Of a stretch of DNA of 64,000 bases, positions 24,554 through 33,405 are shown in pieces. A program made the position numbers and the translations under genes. Under the pieces are notes generated by a model. That model saw only the letters and a program-made list of their open reading frames with translations, did no database searches and had not been told where the DNA came from. Origin of the DNA: Planktophila sp965267775. Lineage in GTDB: Bacteria > Actinomycetota > Actinomycetes > Nanopelagicales > Nanopelagicaceae. Location: assembly GCA_965267775.1 (NCBI GenBank), contig OZ254140.1, forward strand, positions 558,001 to 622,000, given 5' to 3'. How positions within the stretch are numbered: the stretch's first letter is position 1; every line of letters starts with the position of its first letter.

Positions 24554-27500
24554 ATGAGCTTTATACATCTGCGCACTACAAGCGCCTACTCATTTAAGTA
24601 CGGCACCACCATGCCGCACGACCTTGTAGAGCGCGCTGCCGAATTTGAGATGCCGGCGATTGCGCTGACCGATCGCGATTCATTTGCCGGAACAATTCGC
24701 TTTGCAAAGAGCTGCCTCCAGTATGGAATCGCACCGATTATCGGTATCAATCTTCAGATTGATCTCATCAACTCTGAGAGCTTCGGAGTCAAAGCAGATC
24801 GGAAGAACTTTCCTCGCGTGACTATTCTCGCTGGTAGCGATGGGGGATATCGCCACCTGATGCACCTCTATCGGGGAATTACCTTTAACTCACCCGATCG
24901 CATCCCTGTCATCACGATGGATATCCTCGAGAAGTTCGCTCAACACAGCAGCAACCTTTACTTATTACATGGCCCTGAATCACCGGTATCAGAGGCGATT
25001 GGTTTACATCGTTTTGATATTGCAATGGATATCTTTAATAAGACCCGCCCCTTCTTCGCCGATCAAGCAATTGAATGTGTTTCGCACTTGGTGGCAGGTA
25101 GCGGCCCGCGCTCTACTGCACACGCTGCACGGTCGCTCGTTTTTGCTCGCGAACACGATATCGATGCAATCGTGACCAACGCTGTGCGAATGCGCGATCG
25201 CAGCGATGGGCCTGTCGCAGATATTTTGGATTGCGCCCGCCAATTAGTTCCATTGGATCGTCGCCATCTCGAACGTCGCAACGCTGAAGGATTCTTAAAG
25301 AGCAGTGGTGAGATGCAGGCACTTGCTGCAGAGATTGCGCGAGCAGCTGGCGAAGGTTCACCGCGCCTCTTATTAAAGAGAACTCGCGAATGGGCCGAAC
25401 GTTCCCTGCTATCGCCACAGCGCGATATTGGCTTAGGAGATGTGCACCTCCCCGAAGCCGATGTTGTTGGCGCAGCTAACGCTGCAGATATGCGTCGCGT
25501 ACTACGCGAACGAAGTGAATCAGGGTTGCATTGGCGTTACACAGATACTCAAGAGATCCGCGCAGCACGTGCACGTCTCGATGATGAACTCGCAACTGTG
25601 GCAACTCTTGGATTTGAGTCCTACTTCCTCACCGTTGCAGATATCACCGATATGGCGCGCAGCAAGGGAATCCGCGTTGCAGCGCGTGGATCTGGTGCGG
25701 GTTCTTTGATCTGCCATCTTCTCGGTATCTCAGGGGTAGATCCGATGCGCCACGGTCTCTTGATGGAACGTTTCTGTTCGCCACTTCGTCGCGCACTTCC
25801 TGATATCGATATCGATGTTGAATCAGCACGTCGTCTTGAAATTTACGACGCCGTCTTTGATCGCTATGGATCGCCTTCATTTAGCGCAGCAGGAGCTATC
25901 TCGCGCTGTGCCACAGTTGCAATGGTTGAGACATATCGCGCCCGCCATGCAATTCGCGATGCAGGTGCAGCACTTGGACTTCCTGCAGCAGAGATCGATC
26001 TCTTAGCCAAGTCAATGCCACATGTGCGCGCTGCAAATATCGAGGCGGCACTTGCATCGCTGCCCGAGTTGAAATCTCTCAATACCAATACACCTTTGAT
26101 GGCGATGACGATTGCAATGGCATCACGCCTTGATGGCCTGCCTCGCCACCTTGCAATGCACCCATGTGCCATCGCGCTATCGGATGCGACCTTGCTCGAT
26201 CGCACACCGCTACAGATCAGCGCGGGCGGATATCCGATGCTCGAATTCGATAAAGATGATGTTGAAGATATTGGTCTTCTTAAGCTCGATGTTCTAGGCG
26301 TTCGTATGCAATCTGCAATCGCTCATGCAGTTGAAGAGATTAGACGCACTGCAGATCCAGATTTCGATATCGATGCAGTGCCGCTCGATGATCCCGATAC
26401 ATATAAGTTAATTCAATCGACGCAGACCTTAGGGCTCTTTCAAATTGAAAGCCCAGGACAGCGCGAACTCGTCGGCAAGTTACAACCACGCACCTTTAAC
26501 GATCTCGTTATCGATATCTCGCTCTTTCGACCAGGGCCGGTCAAGAGCGACATGATCCGACCATTCCTTGAGGCCCGTGGTGGATTTACCCAACCACAGC
26601 TCATCCATCCCACACTTGCTCCGATATTGGCAGAGACGGAAGGCGTCGTTGTCTTCCACGAACAAGTCATCTCAATTATCTCTGTGATGACAGGTATCTC
26701 TCTCGCTGCAGCCGATGAGAAACGTCGTGCGCTCGGCAGTAAAGAGGGGCAGCAACAGGTCTGTGATTGGTTCTTCCCTGCTGCAACTGAGAATGGTTAT
26801 GAGCTAGCAACGATTACAACGGTCTGGGATATCTTGCGCGCCTTTGCATCCTTTGGTTTCTGTAAAGCACATGCTGCAGCTTTCGCTCTTCCAACATATC
26901 AATCTGCATGGCTAAAGACTCATTACCCAGCCAGCTTTATCTCAGGTGTACTCACACATGATCCAGGGATGTATCCCAAGCGGTTGATGATCGATGAGGC
27001 GCGTCAGATGGGCGTACCTCTTGCACCTCTCGATATCAATCACTCGCGCAGTGATTATCGCGTTGAGAGCGTGGGGGATAAGGCGGCGATTCGTATCGCG
27101 CTCTCTGCAGTCAGCGGCGCTAGCGAGAAAGAGATCGCAAGCATCATCGCCGGACAGCCATATATCGACCTTGCAGATTTCTATAGGCGATCAGGTGCTG
27201 CAGCTCCCACCATTGAAAGTTTGATTCTGACAGGTGCTCTCGATGCCTTACATATCGATAGCGATATTACCCACCGCGATTTATTACTGCATCTTGCAGA
27301 TCTGCAGAAGACAACAGCGCCTGCGCTCTCAGGTGCGCAGATGTCACTTGCACTTGCGCCACCGCTACTTGAAGCAAGCGGACTTCCGGCAATGACAAGC
27401 GGTGAGAAGATGAGTAACGAACTATCGCGCCTCGGCATGGATGTTAGCCAACACATACTCTCTCCCTATGCCGAATTCCTTAATGCAATCGGTGCTACAC

Positions 27501-27838
27501 GATCCTGCGATCTCTTAGGGCTACGTAGCAATAGCGAGGTTTTACTTGCAGGGGTGAAGGTCGCTCTCCAATCACCACCGGTGCGTTCAGGTAAACGCGT
27601 CCTCTTCCTCTCTATCGATGATGGATATGGATGTAGCGATTCAACCTTCTTCCCAGATGTACTGCAATCACGCTCTGGTGAGTATGCCCAGACCCTCTAT
27701 GCCACATCTCTATTTCTAGTGCGGGGCGTTACTCGTCGCACCGGTGAACGCGGAATATCAATTCGCGCAACTGGGGTCTGGGATCTCCGTAGCGCCTATC
27801 AAGAATGGAATCTCAAGAAAGGTAGTGTGGCGATATGA
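24554..27838 (+). CDS. dnaE2: Error-prone DNA polymerase III alpha subunit DnaE2
   Basis: This is a 1094-residue C-family polymerase used in damage-induced translesion synthesis. The N-terminal PHP domain has the degenerate start HLRTTSAYSF, where replicative DnaE has HLHVHTEYS, so metal-dependent proofreading is probably lost. The catalytic aspartates are in PDIDIDVE, and ISLFRPGPVKSDM and FGFCKAHAAAFALPTYQSAW match the palm and fingers. An OB-fold region follows (about 1000-1080). It is shorter than the replicative DnaE at 52196-55729. It sits second in the SOS unit and overlaps dinB by ATGA. imuA and imuB, the usual partners, are absent here. Confidence 0.95.
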   Translation: MSFIHLRTTSAYSFKYGTTMPHDLVERAAEFEMPAIALTDRDSFAGTIRFAKSCLQYGIAPIIGINLQIDLINSESFGVKADRKNFPRVTILAGSDGGYRHLMHLYRGITFNSPDRIPVITMDILEKFAQHSSNLYLLHGPESPVSEAIGLHRFDIAMDIFNKTRPFFADQAIECVSHLVAGSGPRSTAHAARSLVFAREHDIDAIVTNAVRMRDRSDGPVADILDCARQLVPLDRRHLERRNAEGFLKSSGEMQALAAEIARAAGEGSPRLLLKRTREWAERSLLSPQRDIGLGDVHLPEADVVGAANAADMRRVLRERSESGLHWRYTDTQEIRAARARLDDELATVATLGFESYFLTVADITDMARSKGIRVAARGSGAGSLICHLLGISGVDPMRHGLLMERFCSPLRRALPDIDIDVESARRLEIYDAVFDRYGSPSFSAAGAISRCATVAMVETYRARHAIRDAGAALGLPAAEIDLLAKSMPHVRAANIEAALASLPELKSLNTNTPLMAMTIAMASRLDGLPRHLAMHPCAIALSDATLLDRTPLQISAGGYPMLEFDKDDVEDIGLLKLDVLGVRMQSAIAHAVEEIRRTADPDFDIDAVPLDDPDTYKLIQSTQTLGLFQIESPGQRELVGKLQPRTFNDLVIDISLFRPGPVKSDMIRPFLEARGGFTQPQLIHPTLAPILAETEGVVVFHEQVISIISVMTGISLAAADEKRRALGSKEGQQQVCDWFFPAATENGYELATITTVWDILRAFASFGFCKAHAAAFALPTYQSAWLKTHYPASFISGVLTHDPGMYPKRLMIDEARQMGVPLAPLDINHSRSDYRVESVGDKAAIRIALSAVSGASEKEIASIIAGQPYIDLADFYRRSGAAAPTIESLILTGALDALHIDSDITHRDLLLHLADLQKTTAPALSGAQMSLALAPPLLEASGLPAMTSGEKMSNELSRLGMDVSQHILSPYAEFLNAIGATRSCDLLGLRSNSEVLLAGVKVALQSPPVRSGKRVLFLSIDDGYGCSDSTFFPDVLQSRSGEYAQTLYATSLFLVRGVTRRTGERGISIRATGVWDLRSAYQEWNLKKGSVAI

Positions 27839-29013
27839 GCACGATCTTGCATGTAGATATGGATGCCTTCTATGCATCTGTCGCAGAGCTCGATCATCCC
27901 GAGCTACGAGGTAAGGCAGTTGTAGTAGGCGCAGGTGCGCGAGGTGTAGTGCTCTCTGCAAATTACGCAGCACGTAAATTTGGAATTCGTGCAGCGATGC
28001 CGGTAGGGCGTGCACAGAGAATGGCGCCACAGGCAATCTTCGTCGCCCCCGAGCACCACCGCTACTCTGAAATCTCCGAGCGCGTCATGGAGATCTTCTC
28101 TACCTACACGCCCAAGGTTGAACCGATCTCACTCGATGAAGCATTTCTCGATGTCACTGGTGCACTTAAATTACTTGGCAACGGTCGCGAGATAGCGCAG
28201 AAGATTCGCGATGAGGTGCAGGCAAAAGAAGGCATCACATGTTCTGTCGGAATCGCATCCAATAAGTTCATCGCAAAGCTGGCATCACAACATTGCAAAC
28301 CTAATGGGATGCTCGAGATCCTTGATGAACGTCTCCTTGAATTTCTACATCCACTTCCAGTCGGTGCGATGTGGGGAGTCGGCCCTAAGACGGGTGAGGC
28401 GCTGGATCGCTTAGGCCTTCACACCATCGGCGATATCGCGAATACTCCGCGCTCAACTTTGATTCGCGCGCTCGGAGATGCAACGGGAGCCTCGCTCTAT
28501 GAACTTGCATGGGGTCGCGATATGCGCGATGTCAGTAGCGATGAACCGGATAAGAGCATCAGTAATGCCGAGACATTTGCCTACGATCTCGATAACCCTG
28601 ATGAGATCTTGCGCGAGTTCTTGCGGATGACCGAGAAGGCCAGCGCCAGACTTCGCGATCGTGAGCTCTTTGCCAAGACAATCGGCATCAAGGTCCGCTT
28701 CTCAGATTTCACCACTATCAACCGGAGCAAAACCCTGCCGATGCCGATCGATAGCACTCAGGAGATCTATGAGGTTGTCCGCACTCTCTATAAGGCGCTC
28801 AAGATCAATGGGGCGAGGCTCCGCCTGGTGGCGGTCTCCCTGGAGAACCTGCACGAGGGAGCCCATGAGCAGATGCTCCTTGGCTCGCGAGAGAAGGGGT
28901 GGAGAGATGCCGATACCGCTATCGATAAGGCCCGTGCGCGCTTTGGCAGCTCTAGCGTGCGGCCGGGTCGATTAATACGACCATCCAAAGATGGCGTTGA
29001 AGGTGACGGATAG
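27835..29013 (+). CDS. dinB: DNA polymerase IV (Y-family)
   Basis: This is a 392-residue Y-family translesion polymerase. Both catalytic motifs are intact: DMDAFYASV at the N-terminus and SLDEAFLDVTG near residue 100, so unlike ImuB it should be catalytically active. GIASNKFIAKLAS, the helix-hairpin-helix region GPKTGEALDRLGLHTIGDIA and the little-finger domain (about 235-345) follow. It is the last gene of the SOS unit, overlapping dnaE2 by 4 bases, which places error-prone C-family and Y-family polymerases under one LexA box. I see no clear beta-clamp motif at the C-terminus. Confidence 0.95.
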   Translation: MSTILHVDMDAFYASVAELDHPELRGKAVVVGAGARGVVLSANYAARKFGIRAAMPVGRAQRMAPQAIFVAPEHHRYSEISERVMEIFSTYTPKVEPISLDEAFLDVTGALKLLGNGREIAQKIRDEVQAKEGITCSVGIASNKFIAKLASQHCKPNGMLEILDERLLEFLHPLPVGAMWGVGPKTGEALDRLGLHTIGDIANTPRSTLIRALGDATGASLYELAWGRDMRDVSSDEPDKSISNAETFAYDLDNPDEILREFLRMTEKASARLRDRELFAKTIGIKVRFSDFTTINRSKTLPMPIDSTQEIYEVVRTLYKALKINGARLRLVAVSLENLHEGAHEQMLLGSREKGWRDADTAIDKARARFGSSSVRPGRLIRPSKDGVEGDG

Positions 29014-29031
29014 TCGCAACTGTTCTATTGT
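29003..29031 (+). promoter_or_regulatory. Promoter of DUF3040 gene (leaderless)
   Basis: GTGACG (29003-29008), 17 bases, TATTGT (29026-29031). The ATG at 29038 follows the -10 box by 6 bases, so the transcript probably starts at the first base of the start codon. Confidence 0.5.
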
Positions 29032-29037
29032 GTATAT

Positions 29038-29391
29038 ATGGCGCTATCAGATCGTGAACGCCGCTTATTAGCGGAGATGGAGGCAGCTCTTGCCTCTGAT
29101 GATCCGCGCCTTCAATCAACCCTTTCAGGTTCAGATACACAGACCTTAATCAAGAAGGCTCCCGGCTCACTCCTTGCCGGAGCGGGCCTAATCCTCGGCG
29201 GTATTGCAATCCTCTTCGGTGGGCTGATCGCTCAATTGACCCCCCTTGGAGTCGCTGGATTTATCGTGGCGCTCGCTGGGGTGTTGATGGTGATTCGCTC
29301 AGTAAGTGTAAAGAGCCCTCGCGTGGCACGCTCATCGCGCTCGCTCGGTGATCGCCTCCAAGATCGTTGGGATCGACGTAACTTTCAGTAA
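29038..29391 (+). CDS. DUF3040-family membrane protein
   Basis: This is a 117-residue protein with the DUF3040 opening ALSDRERRLLAEMEAALASDDPRL, followed by two hydrophobic helices (about 42-60 and 64-84) and a basic, serine-arginine-rich tail. The family is restricted to actinobacteria, often lies just upstream of mraZ, and has no assigned function. No ribosome site is visible. The -10 box TATTGT ends 6 bases before the ATG, fitting a leaderless mRNA. A strong terminator follows, so it is separate from the division operon. Confidence 0.88.
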   Translation: MALSDRERRLLAEMEAALASDDPRLQSTLSGSDTQTLIKKAPGSLLAGAGLILGGIAILFGGLIAQLTPLGVAGFIVALAGVLMVIRSVSVKSPRVARSSRSLGDRLQDRWDRRNFQ

Positions 29392-29409
29392 TTAGCCTGA
29401 GCTCAGACC

Positions 29410-29441
29410 AACCCGTTCTCACCTCCGAGGGCGGGTTTTTT
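29410..29441 (+). terminator. Rho-independent terminator after DUF3040 gene
   Basis: AACCCG (29410-29415) pairs with CGGGTT (29432-29437), an inner CCTC/GAGG can extend the fold, and six T residues end at 29441. This isolates the division cluster from upstream transcription. Confidence 0.85.
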
Positions 29442-29467
29442 GCTGCCCTTTTCGCCATAGATGAGGG

Positions 29468-29543
29468 TGGAGGAAGGTGGAGGAGAAGATTAAATATTTG
29501 GGGAATAGTGGTGTAAAAAGGGGGAAAGTGGTGTAAAGTGGGG
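29468..29543 (+). promoter_or_regulatory. Phased MraZ-binding repeats upstream of mraZ
   Basis: TGGNG-type boxes recur at exact 10-base intervals: TGGAG at 29468 and 29478, then TGGGG 29499, TGGTG 29509, AGGGG 29519, TGGTG 29529, TGGGG 29539. Further copies lie at 29573 and 29582. MraZ is known to bind TGGGN repeats with 5-base spacers on one face of the helix, so this is a strong autoregulatory operator. Confidence 0.75.
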
Positions 29544-29545
29544 AA

Positions 29546-29573
29546 TTGAGCGGGGAAATCACGCTCATACCTT
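29546..29573 (+). promoter_or_regulatory. Division-cluster promoter before mraZ
   Basis: TTGAGC (29546-29551), 16 bases, TACCTT (29568-29573), about 20 bases before the mraZ ATG. It starts directly after the last of the five phased MraZ boxes, so bound MraZ would contact or block polymerase at the -35. Confidence 0.5.
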
Positions 29574-29593
29574 GGGGAAGGTGGTGAAAATCA

Positions 29594-30025
29594 ATGTTCT
29601 TGGGCACCCATGAACCGCGTCTCGATGAGAAGGGACGATTGATTCTTCCCGCCAAATTCCGCGAGGAGCTCTCGCCAGGCCTAGTAATTACTAAGGGTCA
29701 AGAGCGATGCCTCTACGTCTTTCCAGCTTCTGAATTTGCCCACATCACAGAGACCCTGCGCCAAGCGCCAGTGACTGCCAAAGCTGCTCGTGATTACCAG
29801 CGCGTGATGTTTGCCGGCGCACATGACGAAATTCCTGATCGCCAAGGGCGCATCACGATTCCACAAGGCCTACGTACCTATGCAGGTCTTGAGAAAGAGT
29901 GCGTTGTTATCGGCGCAAATACCCGAGTTGAAATCTGGGATAGCGGTGCGTGGGCGGAATACCTCGCAGATCGCGAAAAGAGTTTTGCTGATGTCTCTGA
30001 GGAAGTTTTTCCGGGACTTTTCTAG
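29594..30025 (+). CDS. mraZ: Transcriptional regulator MraZ
   Basis: This is a 143-residue DNA-binding protein of the AbrB-like SpoVT fold that controls the division and cell-wall operon. Two MraZ repeats are visible: FLGTHEPRLDEKGRLILPAKFRE at the N-terminus and DEIPDRQGRITIPQGLR about 70 residues later, each with the DxKGR(I/L)xxP core. It forms rings that bind tandem repeats, and such repeats lie directly upstream. The ATG at 29594 has GGTGG 8 bases upstream. It is followed by a structured leader before rsmH rather than by a direct overlap. Confidence 0.95.
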   Translation: MFLGTHEPRLDEKGRLILPAKFREELSPGLVITKGQERCLYVFPASEFAHITETLRQAPVTAKAARDYQRVMFAGAHDEIPDRQGRITIPQGLRTYAGLEKECVVIGANTRVEIWDSGAWAEYLADREKSFADVSEEVFPGLF

Positions 30026-30090
30026 AGCATCAGCAAAAAATATTTAAAACTCAATAACAACTGAATAGCAAGGAAAAACTAAATAGGCCT

Positions 30091-30212
30091 CACTCATCTG
30101 TGGCCACCGCCGACCTAATGCACCAGTACAGCTAGGGCCGACAGCGGCGTCTCTTCCCCGACGCCGCTATCGAATTCACAATCCGTCGGCCGGCGGTGAC
30201 CAGAGATGAGTG
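30091..30212 (+). ncRNA. Structured leader of rsmH (mraW RNA motif-like element)
   Basis: A long-range stem pairs CACTCATCT (30091-30099) with AGATGAGTG (30204-30212). TGG (30101-30103) pairs with CCA (30200-30202), and CACCGCCG (30105-30112) with CGGCGGTG (30191-30198). Inside, AGCGGCGTC (30143-30151) pairs with GACGCCGCT (30160-30168) around an 8-base loop. The element ends about 45 bases before rsmH. An actinobacterial 'mraW' RNA motif with this location is known, and this looks like a member. Ligand and mechanism are unknown. Confidence 0.7.
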
Positions 30213-30258
30213 GAATCTATCGATAGTAAAGAAAACGATTACAGAAGTGGGGGAGATG

Positions 30259-31200
30259 ATGCAACACATATCAGTCATGCGCGATCGATGCGTTGACCTG
30301 CTCTCACCTTCCATTCTCAATTCAGAAAATCCTGTCGTTGTGGATGCAACTCTCGGTCTTGGTGGACATAGTGAAGCTCTGCTACAGAAATTTGAAAACC
30401 TCACAGTTATTGGAATCGATCGCGATACGGAAGCGCTAGCTAAAGCGCGTACACGACTTGCGCCATTCGGTGATCGCTTCAAATCAGCCCATGCAATATT
30501 TGATGAGTTCACAGATGTCATTAAAGGTTTTGGATATTCACAAGTAAATGGCGCCCTCTTTGATCTAGGTGTTTCCTCGATGCAACTTGATGAAGGTGCA
30601 CGTGGATTCTCCTATTCAAATGAAGCGCCCCTCGATATGCGTATGGATCAGAGCCGCGGGATTACCGCATCTGAAATCATCAATACCTATCAGCCAGGTG
30701 AGATTGTTCGCATTTTGCGTGTTTATGGCGAAGAGAAGTTTGCAACTCGTATCGTAGAAAATATTATGAAAGAGCGTGCGATCGCTCCATTGAATTCAAC
30801 CACTCAACTTGCAGAGATAGTAAAGCGCAGTATTCCTGCAGCTACTCGTCGCACCGGTGGAAATCCTTCAAAGCGCACCTTTCAGGCTCTTCGCATTGCA
30901 GTAAATGATGAGCTCGGTGCCATAGAGCGCGCAATCCCTCAGGCGCTTGATTGCATGATGGTCGGTGGTCGCGTTGTAGTCATGTCATTCCAATCTCTCG
31001 AAGATCGCATTATCAAAGAGAAGTTTGCCGAGGCATCTACATCGAAGAGCCCTCGCGAACTTCCAATGGAGCTTCCAGAGTTTGCAGCGAAATTTAAGTT
31101 GGTATTTAACTCAAGCGAGAAGCCAACTGAAGCTGAGATTGAAGAGAATTCACGAGCAGCCTCAACGCGACTTCGTGCGATTGAAAGGGTGGCTGCGTAA
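30259..31200 (+). CDS. rsmH: 16S rRNA (cytosine-1402-N4)-methyltransferase
   Basis: RsmH (MraW) methylates N4 of C1402 in 16S rRNA using S-adenosylmethionine. The SAM-binding loop VVDATLGLGGHSEALL, GALFDLGVSSMQLD, RMDQ and the C-terminal VVMSFQSLEDRIIK are typical. I start at the second of two adjacent ATG codons (30256, 30259) because GGGGGAG lies just before them. A GTG at 30196 would start inside the structured leader. About 313 residues. It forms a TAATG junction with the ftsL gene. Confidence 0.94.
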   Translation: MQHISVMRDRCVDLLSPSILNSENPVVVDATLGLGGHSEALLQKFENLTVIGIDRDTEALAKARTRLAPFGDRFKSAHAIFDEFTDVIKGFGYSQVNGALFDLGVSSMQLDEGARGFSYSNEAPLDMRMDQSRGITASEIINTYQPGEIVRILRVYGEEKFATRIVENIMKERAIAPLNSTTQLAEIVKRSIPAATRRTGGNPSKRTFQALRIAVNDELGAIERAIPQALDCMMVGGRVVVMSFQSLEDRIIKEKFAEASTSKSPRELPMELPEFAAKFKLVFNSSEKPTEAEIEENSRAASTRLRAIERVAA

Positions 31201-31610
31201 TGGCATCAGCAGTAGCCCGTAAGGCGATTTCAACCACCCTTACTTCAGGAATCAAGCGCCAAGTTGTTGAGCGAACAGCTCAAGTAATCCATGCAACATT
31301 TCCACAAGTCTCTGTTGCTCAGCAGGCTAGCCGAAAGTACTTTGCAATCTTTGCGAGCTCAGTTGGTATTGCTGGATTTATGGCACTTCTTGGTATCAAT
31401 ACTCTGCTTGCTCAAGATGCATTCACACTTTCAAATCTCAAGATTGAAGCGAAGATGGTTGCAGATCAGCGCGATGCGGTAACTCGCAAGATCGATGCGC
31501 ATTCAGCACCTGAAGCACTCGCACAGGCCGCTACAGCTCTCGGCATGAAGCCTTCAGAGACTCCCATCTTTCTCAACCTTCAATCAAATGGCGAGGTAAC
31601 ACATGGGTGA
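31200..31610 (+). CDS. ftsL: FtsL-like septal division protein
   Basis: This is a 136-residue bitopic membrane protein in the ftsL position of the cluster. A basic cytoplasmic part (about 1-50) precedes one transmembrane helix (YFAIFASSVGIAGFMALLG, about 57-76). A predicted coiled segment with LKIEAKMVADQRDAVTRKIDA and an ALGMKPSETP ending follows, the usual FtsL/septum initiator pattern. FtsL bridges FtsQ, FtsB and FtsW-FtsI in the septum. Sequence identity in this family is low, so the call depends on topology and on its place between rsmH (one-base overlap) and ftsI (8-base overlap). Confidence 0.82.
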   Translation: MASAVARKAISTTLTSGIKRQVVERTAQVIHATFPQVSVAQQASRKYFAIFASSVGIAGFMALLGINTLLAQDAFTLSNLKIEAKMVADQRDAVTRKIDAHSAPEALAQAATALGMKPSETPIFLNLQSNGEVTHG

Positions 31611-33405
31611 TTTACTGCTGGCGAAATCTCGTATCCGTATTCTCGCTCTCACATTTACGATTCTCCTCGCACTCTTAAGTCTTCAGCTCTTCCGCGTACA
31701 GATCTTTGAAGCGGCAAATTACAAACTTCGCGCTGTAGATGAGATGGAGACAACTCGTACAGTTCAGGCTCCTCGCGGTGAAATCACAGATGTAAATGGC
31801 GTTGCATTTGCTCGTAGCGTCTCAGCAATTAGCATCGTCGTCGACCAGACGCAGATTAATGATCCTGCAAAGACAGCAGCTTTCGTTGCTCCGATTCTGG
31901 GACTTTCTGTTGCTGATGTGCAGGCGAGCATTACTGGAACACGTAAGTATTCAATGGTTCTCAAGAATGGTCGCCCAGCGCTCTGGTCAAAGCTCAGTTC
32001 TGCTATGGAGAAATACAACTCATCACTGGCAAGTCGCGACCTCAATGAGCGAATTATCGGTTTCTTTCCAGAGCGTTCTTATATCCGCGAATATCCTTCA
32101 GGTGAATTGATTTCCTCACTCGTAGGTTTTGTCCGCGCTGATGGAGTCGGTGCAACCGGCCTTGAATCTAGTATGAACGCAGTTATCTCAGGAACTGCAG
32201 GGCGATACTCATATGCACGCGCTAATGGTGCAGAGATTCCTGGATCGCAGAGCGAAATCATCGCACCGAAGGCTGGAACAACTGTGCGACTTACTATTGA
32301 TCGCGATGTTCAATGGGTTGCAGCGAAGGCAATCGCTGAAGCGGTGAAGAGCAGTGGCGCAGCAAATGGAACAGTTATTGTGATGGATCCACGTACCGGA
32401 GCGATCATCGCCCATGCAACAGCGCCAACTTTTGATCCTAATAATACAAAGGGTGTCACTCTAGATTTAATGCGTAACCCTTCCGTCCAGGATGTCTATG
32501 AGCCAGGTTCTACAGGCAAGGTCATGACAATGGCTGCAGCTCTAGAAGAGAAGACAGTGACACCAACTACTGTTTTCTCTGTTCCTTATGGACTTTATCG
32601 AGCAGGTAAGACTTTCCATGATCACGAACGTCACGCGACTCAGCACCTCACAACGACTGGAATTCTTGCGGTCTCATCAAATACTGGATCTATTCAAGTC
32701 GGCGAGACTGTTGGTAGCGAGCGACTTTATGAGTACCTCACCAAATTTGGAATTGGCGTTAAGACTGGATCTGGTCTTCCTGGAGAATCTGCAGGAATTC
32801 TGCGTCCAGTAAAGAGCTGGTCTGGAACAACTGCACCAACTGTTGCATTCGGTCAGGGTTATTCATTGACAGCGATGCAGGCAACGAGTGTTTTTGCCGC
32901 TATCGCTAACGGAGGAGTTCGCGTCTCACCAACTGTCATTGCTGGAACAAGTGATTCATCTGGCCACTTCACGCCCGCAGGTAATCGCGATTCCGTGCGA
33001 GTCGTCAGCGAAGAAACTGCGGCAAAGCTTCGCATCATGATGGAGAGCGTTGTCTCTGCAAATGGAACTGCACCGAGCGCAGCAATTCCTGGTTATCGCG
33101 TTGCAGGTAAGACAGGTACTGCTCAACGAGTTGATCCGATTACAGGTAAGTACAGCGGTTACACAGCATCATTTATTGGTTTCGCTCCAGCAGATAGCCC
33201 ACGCTATGTCATCAACGTAACGCTGCAACGTCCACGCAATGGCCACTTTGGTGGATCACTCTGCGGTCCAGTTTTTAAGAAGGTTATGACATTTGTTCTC
33301 CAATCTGAGCACGTTGCACCAACTGGCACAAAGGTTCTTCCTGTCGCTCTCACACAGGCAGAGTTGAAGAGCTATAAGGCGACACAAGTGAGTGCGAAGA
33401 ATTAA
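31603..33405 (+). CDS. ftsI: Septal penicillin-binding protein, peptidoglycan transpeptidase
   Basis: This is a 600-residue class B penicillin-binding protein that cross-links septal peptidoglycan outside the membrane. An N-terminal membrane anchor (about 10-30) precedes the pedestal domain (RGEITDVNG, FFPERSYIREYPSG, GLESSMN). The transpeptidase domain has the active-site S303 in STGK, the SSNTG motif and KTGTAQ. No PASTA repeats are visible at the C-terminus. The ATG overlaps ftsL by 8 bases, and murE begins directly at the stop. It works with FtsW, present in the same cluster. Confidence 0.95.
   Translation: MGDLLLAKSRIRILALTFTILLALLSLQLFRVQIFEAANYKLRAVDEMETTRTVQAPRGEITDVNGVAFARSVSAISIVVDQTQINDPAKTAAFVAPILGLSVADVQASITGTRKYSMVLKNGRPALWSKLSSAMEKYNSSLASRDLNERIIGFFPERSYIREYPSGELISSLVGFVRADGVGATGLESSMNAVISGTAGRYSYARANGAEIPGSQSEIIAPKAGTTVRLTIDRDVQWVAAKAIAEAVKSSGAANGTVIVMDPRTGAIIAHATAPTFDPNNTKGVTLDLMRNPSVQDVYEPGSTGKVMTMAAALEEKTVTPTTVFSVPYGLYRAGKTFHDHERHATQHLTTTGILAVSSNTGSIQVGETVGSERLYEYLTKFGIGVKTGSGLPGESAGILRPVKSWSGTTAPTVAFGQGYSLTAMQATSVFAAIANGGVRVSPTVIAGTSDSSGHFTPAGNRDSVRVVSEETAAKLRIMMESVVSANGTAPSAAIPGYRVAGKTGTAQRVDPITGKYSGYTASFIGFAPADSPRYVINVTLQRPRNGHFGGSLCGPVFKKVMTFVLQSEHVAPTGTKVLPVALTQAELKSYKATQVSAKN

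Noticed and set aside
27835..29013. Gene read as imuB because it is linked to dnaE2
   Set aside because: Both catalytic acidic motifs are intact and the C-terminus lacks the ImuB extension, so DinB is the better call.
29499..29586. G-quadruplex formed by the GGGG runs before mraZ
   Set aside because: The runs are separated by long, uneven loops, while the 10-base phasing of TGGNG boxes is explained well by MraZ binding.
30132..30521. Reverse-strand ORF opposite the rsmH start
   Set aside because: It is antisense to conserved rsmH codons and to the structured leader, with no ribosome site.
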